DNA from: Flavobacterium psychrotrophum
Lineage (GTDB): Bacteria; Bacteroidota; Bacteroidia; Flavobacteriales; Flavobacteriaceae
NCBI RefSeq assembly: GCF_003403075.1
Contig: NZ_CP031557.1
Location: forward strand, 3,162,001-3,226,000
Direction of reading: 5' to 3'
DNA length: 64,000 bases
The notes below the pieces were generated by a model, which worked only from the letters and a program-made list of their open reading frames with translations, searched no databases and was not told the origin of the DNA. A program made the translations under genes and the position numbers. This document shows positions 53,417-61,502 of the stretch, one piece after another; position 1 is the stretch's first letter, and every line of letters begins with the position of its first letter.

Positions 53417-53970
53417 ATTCAGAACGCATACAGGAAAATATCGAAAAAGCAAAAACGGGCGACCAGGTGGCCTTTACGTTTTTGCTCGATTTTTACTGGA
53501 ATGAAGTGTACGGCTTTATGCTGAAACGTACCCAAAACGAAACGGATACCGAAGATATTGTAATTGAAACCTTCTCAAAAGCTTTTGACCGTATTGCCCG
53601 TTACAATCCTGAGTATGGCTTTAATACCTGGCTTATTGCTATTGCCAAGAATGTACATATCGACCTTTTGCGTAAAAAGAAATCCTCTTTTTTTGTAGAA
53701 ATTACGGATGAGGATGACCGCCTGGCGCAAAACGTAGCAGACAGCTCTCCCACTGCCGAAGATAAAATTATTAAAGAGCAAAACCTCTCGCGCCTGCTCG
53801 ACTGTATTAAACACCTGAAACCACAATATCAGGAAGTAATACAATTGCGCTATTTTCAGGAAATGACTTATCAGGAAATAGCCGATGAACTTGGCGAGCC
53901 TTTAAACAATGTAAAGGTCAAAATTTTACGCGCTAAAAAGCTTTTACTTGAAATTTTAAAGAAAAAATAA
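53407..53970 (+). CDS. ECF-type sigma-70 family sigma factor
   Basis: 187 aa. It starts at a TTG (53407) overlapping the GT2 stop by ten bases, behind AAGGAATA; no ATG is nearby and region 2 begins soon after, so TTG is preferred. Region 2: DQVAFTFLLDFYWNEVYGFMLKRT and NTWLIAIAKNVHIDLLRKKK. Region 4 HTH: IKHLKPQYQEVIQLRYFQEMTYQEIADEL. No anti-sigma factor gene follows, only the TonB-like gene. Confidence 0.9.
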   Translation: MAINSERIQENIEKAKTGDQVAFTFLLDFYWNEVYGFMLKRTQNETDTEDIVIETFSKAFDRIARYNPEYGFNTWLIAIAKNVHIDLLRKKKSSFFVEITDEDDRLAQNVADSSPTAEDKIIKEQNLSRLLDCIKHLKPQYQEVIQLRYFQEMTYQEIADELGEPLNNVKVKILRAKKLLLEILKKK

Positions 53971-54190
53971 TCGTGCATTTTTGTCAGGTTTATCACCTCT
54001 AAAATTACCTTCTTTGAACATTGTGATAGATTTTTGTCGCAACACGTTAATTTCTGTAAAAATTAGACCAAACACAATAATTTTCAGCACTTTGCACATC
54101 TAAAATATATGCCTTTATGCATACTATGCACGCATTCTACATCGTTATAGTTGATATAAATGATTTACAAACCTAAAATCACCATTATTT

Positions 54191-55045
54191 ATGTCAAAAG
54201 TAGATGTTTTTAACCAAGACTGGATTGACCTTGTTTTTGAAGGCCGCAACCAAAAGTATGGCGCATACCAACTGCGTCGTCAGGATAACCGTACAACAGC
54301 TATAGCTCTTTTTAGCGGCATTGCCCTTATGGGCTTAGCAGCAGGCATTCCTGCCGCAATAAACCATTTCTCTACAGGAGAGCAGGCCATAGTTACAGAA
54401 TCTCCCGATATGCCAACAATAGTAGAGATAAAGCCGGACAAAGTATTTGAACAGCCAATAACTGAATTACCAAAACCTGAACCCGAAGTAGCAGCAGCAC
54501 AACCCTCTGCCCCTGCTCCGTCACTAAATAACACCGTACAATACCGCAACGACCTGGCAGCAACCAGCGAGCCTGTGCCCGACCCTCCGCATACCTCAGA
54601 TTTTGACAATGCAGATCCCGGCCAGCAAACAGCAGCAGGCAACCCCGGTGGCGACCCAATGAGCACAGCGGGCACTGGCGTATCCGCCGGAACAGGACAC
54701 GACAATACTGCAACTGAAACTGGGCCGGAAACAACTGCCAGTGTAGATGTAATGCCATTATTTCCGGGAGGTATGTCTAAATTTTATGAGCAGGTAGGCC
54801 GCAAATACCGTATACCTGAAACCGACAGGGAAATGACTGCTAAAGTATATGTTTCCTTTATTATAGAAAAAGACGGTACCATGACCCATGTACAAGTACT
54901 GCGCGATCCTATACCGGGGCTTGGTCTTGGCAAAGAAGCGTTAAGGGTACTTGAGAGCATGAAGACGAAATGGACTCCCGGCAAGAAAAAAGGCCAGGAT
55001 GTAAGAACAGCTTATACACTGCCCATTATTGTAAATATAAAATAA
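54191..55045 (+). CDS. TonB family protein
   Basis: 284 aa. Short N-terminal stretch ending LVFEGRNQKYGAYQLRRQDN, the typical start of Bacteroidota TonB proteins, then a TM helix (~33-58). A Pro/Glu- and Gly/Thr-rich linker (~70-185) crosses the periplasm. The C-terminal TonB domain begins around MPLFPGGMSKFYEQVGRKYRIPE and includes YVSFIIEKDGTMTHVQVLRDP and ALRVLESMKTKWTPGKKKGQDV, with YTLPIIVNIK at the end. It transmits ExbBD energy to outer-membrane receptors. There is a 220-base gap to the sigma factor gene. Confidence 0.93.
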   Translation: MSKVDVFNQDWIDLVFEGRNQKYGAYQLRRQDNRTTAIALFSGIALMGLAAGIPAAINHFSTGEQAIVTESPDMPTIVEIKPDKVFEQPITELPKPEPEVAAAQPSAPAPSLNNTVQYRNDLAATSEPVPDPPHTSDFDNADPGQQTAAGNPGGDPMSTAGTGVSAGTGHDNTATETGPETTASVDVMPLFPGGMSKFYEQVGRKYRIPETDREMTAKVYVSFIIEKDGTMTHVQVLRDPIPGLGLGKEALRVLESMKTKWTPGKKKGQDVRTAYTLPIIVNIK

Positions 55046-55048
55046 AAC

Positions 55049-55085
55049 AAAGCCCCATAAGCCATGTGCCTTAATGGGGCTTTTT
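55049..55085 (+). terminator. Intrinsic terminator of the TonB-like gene
   Basis: AAAGCCCCAT/ATGGGGCTTT stem, then TTTTT, which runs into the left end of the MITE-like element. Confidence 0.75.
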
Positions 55086-55481
55086 AATTAACGTGAGTTC
55101 GATTTATGCGAATCATAAGATATTTAACCTCTAAATTTTATACCTACAAGGTCTTGAAGGCACAGGTGTTCGAAAGAGTTTAAAGAGTTGGCTGACTATC
55201 CAAATAATACTATTCAGCTTCGGAGAAGCGGCATATCTATAGAAAATGGATAGGGTATGGTAGGAGTTCCGGAGAAACGTAACACAATTACAAAAATATG
55301 CCGCTCCTCCGCTATCTAACCGGCAAAACTAGTTGTCCTAACATCTAAGTCCTGAAGACCTTGCAGGAACCATAAATAATCCAATCTGTGCTAACCTGCA
55401 AGGCTTTTTTAACCTTGTAGGTCTTGTAGGTTTGGTTTTGAAAAGAAAAATAACACCTTAACTCGAACTCACGTTAATTAA
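55084..55481. mobile_element. 398-bp MITE-like element with 19-bp terminal inverted repeats
   Basis: TTAATTAACGTGAGTTCGA at 55084-55102 is perfectly inverted at 55463-55481. Inside are nested inverted pairs: CGGAGAAGCGGCATAT (55221-55236) with ATATGCCGCTCCTCCG (55296-55311), one mismatch; and an ACCTACAAGG-type segment near 55142 with a partner near 55413-55432. No reading frame of useful length is present. Possible target duplication cannot be separated from the palindromic TTAATTAA ends. The right end supplies the stop codon of the neighbouring SGNH lipoprotein gene. Confidence 0.7.
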
Positions 55482-56722
55482 TAACCCAAAGCTATAAACT
55501 TCTTCTCAAGCCTATTTTCTATAATTTCATATCCATAGTTATTGAGATGTATGACATCTGACCGCATACCTTCAGGAAATACACCTTGAGATATATCTTC
55601 AAGATCGGCTTGTGTGGGCTTATAACCTATTGCTGCCATTTCGGCGGTAGTGGGCGGTGTGGCATCCACATAGTTATCCGGAAAATGGCTTTTCAAGCTG
55701 TTGTTAAAAACCTTGATTGCGCTAAATCTATCAGTACCCGGCTCATTAAGACCCAGTAATATACCTATAACAATAAAACGCTTAGGGCTTTCCGGCATAC
55801 TCAATGCCTGATCATATCTTGAAAGCAACAACTCATAGTCAGTATCATTTCTGCCAATCCAGTAAATATTTACAGCTTCTTTATAATTTGTTGCGGCAAA
55901 TGGTATAAATAAACTGCCTGGGTTTATAGCATCTGTAACAGAAACATTTGATGACTGCAAAAAATAGTCTCCACCAGTATAAGACAATATAGCAGGTTTA
56001 TTATTTACCATTCCGCTAATACTCCTATTGTCAGAATCTGCAGGTGTAAAAAGCAAATTTTGACTGCTTGTAGCTCTTTTAAGCGTAGTACCACTAAAAG
56101 CGTTTCCTTCTACAGAAATCGTTACAGGTATAGCTCCTGACCTCGACAGGATGCCACTGCTGCCCTGCCCGTTTATGGCATCGTTAACTACAATGTAGTT
56201 TGAAAAATCTGCCTGAAAAAGGTTAGGTACTGATCCCGTATTTGTTAGTTCACCTCCTACTGTAAGACTATCTCCGTTAAATTTTACAATTTTTAAATTA
56301 TCATGATATTTTATATGCACGATAATTGTTTCACCTGCAGCATCAATTTGAGGAATTTGTCTTACACGGCAAAACTTCATCGACATTTCATCTATCGCAT
56401 ATGACCTCGTAACAGTAGAGCCCACAGAGGTAGTATTGTTGCTATTGGGCTCTAAAACATAGAGCGTCTCCCAATCTTTAAGGTTATTGCTACCTTCTAT
56501 TACATATTCGATTTGAGGATTACCCTCAAAATCAATCGTCACATCGTCTACACTGGACAGAGGAAAAACAAATGCTGAAGAAGGATTTCCGGTACCAGAG
56601 ACGTTAATTAAATCCACTTCTTTAAGAGGCGGGTTCACGGGTAATTGATCAGCCTGACTATCGTCATTATTGCATGAAAACAGTATAAGCGCTAACATTG
56701 TAAAAATAGTAAATCTTGACAT
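55478..56722 (-). CDS. SGNH/GDSL-like hydrolase lipoprotein
   Basis: 414 aa. Signal peptide II: RFTIFTMLALILFSC with the lipobox Cys, then a polar linker. The second half shows SGNH-hydrolase blocks: KFNGDSLTVGG (block I, nucleophile Ser), a Gly-containing block near AINGQGSSG (block II position), IYWIGRND (block III) and SDVIHLNNYGYEI with the DxxH pair (block V). The first ~130 residues are an extra beta domain. It is probably an outer-membrane-facing esterase, for example for acylated polysaccharide. Its stop (TAA at 55478-55480) lies inside the right repeat of the MITE-like element. Confidence 0.8.
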   Translation of the reverse strand: MSRFTIFTMLALILFSCNNDDSQADQLPVNPPLKEVDLINVSGTGNPSSAFVFPLSSVDDVTIDFEGNPQIEYVIEGSNNLKDWETLYVLEPNSNNTTSVGSTVTRSYAIDEMSMKFCRVRQIPQIDAAGETIIVHIKYHDNLKIVKFNGDSLTVGGELTNTGSVPNLFQADFSNYIVVNDAINGQGSSGILSRSGAIPVTISVEGNAFSGTTLKRATSSQNLLFTPADSDNRSISGMVNNKPAILSYTGGDYFLQSSNVSVTDAINPGSLFIPFAATNYKEAVNIYWIGRNDTDYELLLSRYDQALSMPESPKRFIVIGILLGLNEPGTDRFSAIKVFNNSLKSHFPDNYVDATPPTTAEMAAIGYKPTQADLEDISQGVFPEGMRSDVIHLNNYGYEIIENRLEKKFIALGY

Positions 56723-56961
56723 AGCAATCAGTATTTTAAATTATATATATTAAATTTAGCACACAAAACTCCTTTATAATACACACAATAACAATCCTTT
56801 AAGACACATATATCACATTAAACATTTTAATTCTGAAAAATTAAATAATCAAGAAAATTTGCACATAATAATACATATTATAAATGTTTTATATAAGTAG
56901 ACGTTAATTGTAACAACCATAAATGCCATTACCGTTTATGTAGCCGTATTATATTTAACCG

Positions 56962-56969
56962 TATCTTTG
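56962..56969 (+). promoter_or_regulatory. -7 box of lipA
   Basis: TATCTTTG fits TAnnTTTG, 26 bases before the ATG at 56996. The 273 bases upstream to the SGNH gene show nothing else recognised. Confidence 0.45.
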
Positions 56970-56995
56970 TAGCCTAAAGTTTTGCTGTTTATTAT

Positions 56996-57886
56996 ATGGA
57001 AACTGTATTAGATACTGCCAGGCCTGTTGCTCAAAACGGCCTTTTGACACAAAAACCAAAATGGCTTAGGGTAAAACTCCCTACGGGCCAAAAATATACC
57101 GAACTCCGTGGGCTTGTAGACAAATACAAGCTTAATACTATATGTACATCCGGCAGCTGCCCTAATATGGGCGAATGCTGGGGCGAAGGGACTGCTACCT
57201 TTATGATACTGGGCAATACCTGTACGCGTTCATGCGGCTTTTGTGGTGTAAAAACCGGAAGGCCTGAAACCGTAGAATGGGATGAGCCTGAAAAAGTAGC
57301 GCGTTCTATTAAGATAATGAACATTAAGCATGCTGTTATTACCAGTGTAGACCGTGACGATCTTAAAGATGGTGGATCTATTATTTGGGGAGAAACCGTA
57401 AAGGCCATCCGCAGGATGAACCCTACCACTACGCTTGAAACCCTTATACCCGATTTTCAGGGTATGACACGTAATATAGACCGTATTGTAGACGTACATC
57501 CAGAGGTGGTTTCGCACAACATGGAAACCGTAAAGCGCCTTACCCGCGAAGTGCGTATACAGGCAAAATACGAGCGTAGCCTTGAGGTTTTACGCTACCT
57601 GAAAGCCAGCGGTATTAACCGTACAAAATCGGGCATTATGCTTGGACTTGGCGAAACCGAGGCCGAAGTACTTCAAACCATGGAAGACCTGCGCAATGTA
57701 AATCTTGACGTACTTACCATAGGGCAGTACCTGCAACCGAGCAAAAGGCACCTTCCTGTAAAAGAGTTTATAACTCCTGACCAGTTCAAAAAATATGAGA
57801 CGATAGGCCTGGAGATGGGCTTCCGCCATGTAGAGAGTGGTGCGTTAGTACGTTCATCTTACAAAGCGCAGAAGCATATACTTTAA
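56996..57886 (+). CDS. lipA: Lipoyl synthase
   Basis: 296 aa. The auxiliary cluster Cys are in [13 protein letters not shown] (Cx4Cx5C), the radical SAM Cys in [10 protein letters not shown] (Cx3Cx2C), and the C-terminal RSSYKA includes the Ser that ligates the auxiliary cluster. It inserts two sulfurs into octanoyl-protein to make lipoyl-protein for the 2-oxoacid dehydrogenases. Monocistronic, with a -7 box. Confidence 0.98.
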   Translation: METVLDTARPVAQNGLLTQKPKWLRVKLPTGQKYTELRGLVDKYKLNTICTSGSCPNMGECWGEGTATFMILGNTCTRSCGFCGVKTGRPETVEWDEPEKVARSIKIMNIKHAVITSVDRDDLKDGGSIIWGETVKAIRRMNPTTTLETLIPDFQGMTRNIDRIVDVHPEVVSHNMETVKRLTREVRIQAKYERSLEVLRYLKASGINRTKSGIMLGLGETEAEVLQTMEDLRNVNLDVLTIGQYLQPSKRHLPVKEFITPDQFKKYETIGLEMGFRHVESGALVRSSYKAQKHIL

Positions 57887-57940
57887 GTTTGTTTAAGTTT
57901 TAAAGTTTAAAGTTTTTTTGAAAATTGTGAGGAGCGCTCT

Positions 57941-57973
57941 GTCATTCTGAGCGCAGCGGAGTTGAAGAATCTC
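57941..57973. repeat. REP-like element copy 1
   Basis: GTCATTCTGAGCGCAGCGGA and the following GTTGAAGAATCTC share the GAGCGCAG..GAAG..ATCTC core with the arms at 13538-13646, with terminal ATTCT/AGAAT pairing. Confidence 0.55.
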
Positions 57974-58021
57974 ACTTACAAGACAGATAATCTTATTGTA
58001 ATCACGGTACAAGTACGCCCT

Positions 58022-58055
58022 GTCATTGCTAGCGCAGGAGCGGATCGTAGCAATC
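58022..58055. repeat. REP-like element copy 2
   Basis: GTCATTGCTAGCGCAGGAGC then GGATCGTAGCAATC: outer ATTGCTA/TAGCAAT pairing and AGCGCAGGAGCGGAT core. It lies 48 bases from copy 1 in the same orientation, forming a small cluster in the lipA-GNAT gap. Confidence 0.5.
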
Positions 58056-58091
58056 TTATCTTATTTCTAACGCATTAAATTAGAATAAACC

Positions 58092-58631
58092 TTGCAATTC
58101 ACTAAACTCCACACCACAAGGCTTGTACTAACATTAGTAACCCAGAAAGTACTGGATTACGTTTATGCGCAGTATACTGATGCCCAGCTTATGGAGTTTT
58201 TTGGACTTGCCTCAGAAGCTTTGGAACAGGAACGCTATAAGCATACAAACGGGCTGTGTACATTCAACAAAACAATTTTATACTTTACACTGACAGATAA
58301 AAACACCGGCAAGGTTATAGGCTACTGCGGCTACCACACCTGGTATACAGACCATAATCGTGCTGAAATTTTTTACGGACTTCATAATGATGCATACAAA
58401 CAACAGGGCATTATAACCGAAGCACTCAATACCATCATCCCATATGGGTTTAATGAAATGAAACTACATCGTATTGAAGCCATGACGGCTACGTATAACA
58501 TTGCCAGCAATAAGACACTGACAAAATTCGGGTTTATTCAGGAAGGTGTACTACGTGAACACTATCTTGTTGATGGCGTTATGGAAGACTCACTTATGTT
58601 TTCGCTTTTAAAACATGAATATACTTTGTAA
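58092..58631 (+). CDS. GNAT-family acetyltransferase (RimJ/RimL type)
   Basis: 179 aa with a TTG start at 58092; the in-frame codon just before is a stop, and the family N-terminus (LHTTRLVLTLVT) follows at once, so this is the start. The central block GKVIGYCGYHTWYTDHNRAEIFYGLHNDAYKQQGIITEAL contains the acetyl-CoA binding region, then MKLHRIEAMTATYNIASNKTLTKFGFIQEGVLREHY as in RimJ/RimL-like enzymes. Substrate (protein N-terminus or small molecule) unknown. The gap -7 box lies in its stop codon region. Confidence 0.88.
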   Translation: MQFTKLHTTRLVLTLVTQKVLDYVYAQYTDAQLMEFFGLASEALEQERYKHTNGLCTFNKTILYFTLTDKNTGKVIGYCGYHTWYTDHNRAEIFYGLHNDAYKQQGIITEALNTIIPYGFNEMKLHRIEAMTATYNIASNKTLTKFGFIQEGVLREHYLVDGVMEDSLMFSLLKHEYTL

Positions 58632-58636
58632 ATTTG
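58629..58636 (+). promoter_or_regulatory. -7 box of gap, overlapping the GNAT stop codon
   Basis: TAAATTTG fits TAnnTTTG; its first three bases are the TAA stop of the GNAT gene. The gap ATG is 19 bases on. Confidence 0.4.
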
Positions 58637-58655
58637 CTTGACTATCTTTTCAAAA

Positions 58656-59654
58656 ATGAAAAAAACAAAAATAGCCATTAACGGTTTTGGTCGCATAGGC
58701 CGTAACCTTTTCAGGCTCCTGCTTAACCACCCTTTAATAGAAGTGGTTGCTGTAAATGATATTGCTGATGCCCGCACCATGGCGCATCTCATAAAATATG
58801 ATAGTATTCATGGTGTGCTGCCCTTTGAAGTATCTCACACAGAAGAAAGTATCATTATCAACGGCACCCCCTACCCTTTCATCCGACAAAAGAATGTAGC
58901 CGATATTAACTGGGCAACTTATGATGTAGATATTGCTATTGAATCTACCGGAAGGTTTAAAACCCTTGAAGATGCACAGCAGCATATTGACTCTGGTGCA
59001 AAGCGTGTAATACTTTCTGCCCCGCCCGAAGATGACCGTATTAAAACGGTAGTGCTGGGTGTGAATGAGCACATACTGGATGGTACAGAAACCATTATTA
59101 GCAATGCCAGCTGTACTACAAATAATGCCGCCCCAATGATGCAGATTATTAACGACCTGTGCGGCATAGAACAGGCATATATTACAACCGTACACTCATA
59201 CACCACCGACCAAAGCCTGCACGACCAGCCCCATAAAGACCTGCGCCGTGCCCGTGCCGCATCGCAAAGTATTGTACCCACTACTACAGGTGCTGCAAAG
59301 GCGCTTACCAAGATTTTTCCTGAATTTGTGGGCAAAATTGGCGGCGGTGGTATTCGGGTTCCGGTGCCTGATGGTTCGCTAACCGATATTACATGCTATG
59401 TGCGCACAGAAGCCAGTATAGAAGAAATAAACACAGCTTTTAAAACCGCAGCTGAAGGTTCGCTTAAGGGGATTTTGGCATATACCGAAGACCCCATAGT
59501 ATCGGTAGATGTTTTGGGTAACCGCAACTCATGCCTGTTTGATGCACAACTAACATCTGTAATAGGTAAAATGGTAAAAGTGGTGGGCTGGTATGATAAT
59601 GAGATAGGGTATTCTTCAAGGATTATTGATTTGATAGGTTATATAAGCAGGTAA
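58656..59654 (+). CDS. gap: Glyceraldehyde-3-phosphate dehydrogenase
   Basis: 332 aa from the ATG at 58656 (an in-frame start 18 bases upstream is less likely). NAD-binding INGFGRIGR with Asp in AVND, the choice of NAD-dependent GAPDH; catalytic Cys in SNASCTTNN, and HSYTTDQSLHDQPHKDLRRARAA with the S-loop. It converts glyceraldehyde-3-phosphate to 1,3-bisphosphoglycerate. Standing alone away from other glycolysis genes, it may be one of two gap copies; that is not testable here. Confidence 0.97.
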   Translation: MKKTKIAINGFGRIGRNLFRLLLNHPLIEVVAVNDIADARTMAHLIKYDSIHGVLPFEVSHTEESIIINGTPYPFIRQKNVADINWATYDVDIAIESTGRFKTLEDAQQHIDSGAKRVILSAPPEDDRIKTVVLGVNEHILDGTETIISNASCTTNNAAPMMQIINDLCGIEQAYITTVHSYTTDQSLHDQPHKDLRRARAASQSIVPTTTGAAKALTKIFPEFVGKIGGGGIRVPVPDGSLTDITCYVRTEASIEEINTAFKTAAEGSLKGILAYTEDPIVSVDVLGNRNSCLFDAQLTSVIGKMVKVVGWYDNEIGYSSRIIDLIGYISR

Positions 59655-59764
59655 AATATCTGTTTCAGAAACCAGATATAATTTTTAGTCTAAAAAAATT
59701 AAACTACTTTAATTTTTCCCAAAACTGTTGGGCGTTATTTTGCTGTAAATAAATTTTACACTCT

Positions 59765-60112
59765 ATGAAACCATCAGTTAAAGAAATTGTACTGCAGTAT
59801 GTAAATGCCTGGAATAATGAAGGCATTGAAACCTTTAAAACCGAATTTGCAAAATGCCTTGCGCCCGAAGCAAGGTACACCGACCCAAACATTGAGGCAA
59901 ATGGCCCGGATGGCGTAGCGGCACTGGCGCAGGAATCATTAGAAAAAGCTCCCGGCAGGACATTCAGGTTAGTTACAGAGCCTGAACACCACCACAATGT
60001 AACGCGCTATACCTGGCAAGGTGTAGGCATACCTACAGGCACGGTTGAAGGTCAGGATATTTTAGAGTTTAACGAGGCAGGGCTTATAACCCGCATCATT
60101 ACGTTTTTTTAG
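59765..60112 (+). CDS. NTF2/SnoaL-like small protein
   Basis: 115 aa. The start VKEIVLQYVNAWNNEGIETF and the pattern ARYTDPN, WQGVGIPTGTVEGQDILEFNEAGLITRI are typical of the cone-shaped NTF2-like (SnoaL) fold. The family includes cyclases, isomerases and proteins without known activity. It lies 56 bases before a Crp/Fnr-type regulator gene on the same strand. Confidence 0.82.
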   Translation: MKPSVKEIVLQYVNAWNNEGIETFKTEFAKCLAPEARYTDPNIEANGPDGVAALAQESLEKAPGRTFRLVTEPEHHHNVTRYTWQGVGIPTGTVEGQDILEFNEAGLITRIITFF

Positions 60113-60167
60113 AACACATTAATCCGTGTATTGCTTGCGTATACTTACTTTTGTAAAAAACAGGTAA

Positions 60168-60734
60168 ATGTACGCACGCATACTTTTAAACTTTGCCATG
60201 CATATACAGCTTAATGAAGCCGAAACACAAACTGTTGTAAGCAGGCTGCAATATAAGGCCGTAAAAAAGAATACTTTTTTATTGCATGCCGGTGAGGTGT
60301 GCCGCAATATTTACTTTACCAATAGTGGTTGTCTTCGCGTTTTTAACCCCGATAAAAACGGACAGGAACACAATGTACTTTTTTGCCCCGAAAACTGGTG
60401 GACATCGGATATGGCAGGCTTTTCATTGCAAAAGCCCGGGCAGTATTCTATCAGCGCATTAGAAGATTCTGAAGTAATGTACCTTAGCCATACCGACCTT
60501 GAACAGCTATACATTGACGTGCCTAAACTGGAACGCTTTTTCAGGATACTGACACAAAATGGCTTTTACCTGTTTCAAAATCGCCTTATGGCCAACCTTT
60601 CTAAAACCGCCGAAGAGCGCTACAGGCTTTTTTCAAAGCAATATCCGGGACTTGAAAGCCGCATTGCCCAAAAACATATTGCTTCTTATTTAGGTATTAC
60701 TCCTGTGTTTTTAAGTATGCTGCGCAGTAAATAA
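60168..60734 (+). CDS. Crp/Fnr-family transcriptional regulator
   Basis: 188 aa. Cyclic-nucleotide-binding-type beta barrel at ~15-115 (FLLHAGEVCRNIYFTNSGCLRVF, LEDSEVMYLSHTDLEQLY), then a dimerisation helix and an HTH at the C-terminus (RIAQKHIASYLGITPVFLSMLR). No FNR-type Cys cluster is visible, so it is a Crp-like or effector-less member, as is common in Bacteroidota. Target genes unknown. Confidence 0.88.
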   Translation: MYARILLNFAMHIQLNEAETQTVVSRLQYKAVKKNTFLLHAGEVCRNIYFTNSGCLRVFNPDKNGQEHNVLFCPENWWTSDMAGFSLQKPGQYSISALEDSEVMYLSHTDLEQLYIDVPKLERFFRILTQNGFYLFQNRLMANLSKTAEERYRLFSKQYPGLESRIAQKHIASYLGITPVFLSMLRSK

Positions 60735-60857
60735 GTTTGTTTTATACTCATCAAAACAGCTAAATTTTACAACAATACGTTTCAGTAATCAGATATACAT
60801 AGAGTTAAGTATACTTGCATATCATGTTGAAAAAATTATTATCTTCATAATAAAAAT

Positions 60858-61388
60858 ATGGCAATAACAATCATTATTATAATCGCAGTAATAGCATTAC
60901 CCCTTGTAATAGCTTTATTTATACCTAAAGAATACAACCTGGAACGCATTGCCATTATAAATGCACCCAAGCACAAAGTGTTTGATTACATTAAATATGT
61001 AAGAAACCAGGAGCAATATAGCAAATGGGCTATGGCAGACCCGGACCAAAAGATAACAACTACAGGAACAGATGGTACAGTAGGGTTTATAAACGCATGG
61101 GACAGTGCCAAAAAAGCCGGTGCAGGCGAACAGGAAATCACAGGCCTTATTGACGGCGAGCGCATTACTACCGAACTGCGCTTTACCCGTCCGTTTAAAA
61201 ACACAGGCCACAGCTATATGGCGACTGAAACCCATAACCAAAGCAGTACAAAAGTAACCTGGGGATTATCGGGAAAAATGCCCTATCCGCTAAACCTTAT
61301 GACAGCCCTTTTAAAAGGCGGGCTTGCTAAAGATATAGATTTGAGCCTAAACAACCTTAAGCAAATATTAGAGGAAAATAGCAAATAG
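60858..61388 (+). CDS. SRPBCC-family protein (polyketide cyclase/START-like)
   Basis: 176 aa. N-terminal TM helix (ITIIIIIAVIALPLVIALF) anchors it. The remainder has the SRPBCC/START-like pattern: RIAIINAPKHKVFDYIKYVRNQEQYSKWAMADP, then WDSAKKAGAGEQEITGLIDGERITTELRF. These folds bind hydrophobic ligands; this member's ligand is unknown. It has no operon partner. Confidence 0.85.
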   Translation: MAITIIIIIAVIALPLVIALFIPKEYNLERIAIINAPKHKVFDYIKYVRNQEQYSKWAMADPDQKITTTGTDGTVGFINAWDSAKKAGAGEQEITGLIDGERITTELRFTRPFKNTGHSYMATETHNQSSTKVTWGLSGKMPYPLNLMTALLKGGLAKDIDLSLNNLKQILEENSK

Positions 61389-61502
61389 CGATGGCAATTG
61401 CTTGCTGCTATCAAATATGCCCAGAAATACATTCAGAACAGAGCTTAACTTTTGGCATCTGAAATAGCAACATAATATTAGCTACAGGTAAGCACAGTTT
61501 TA

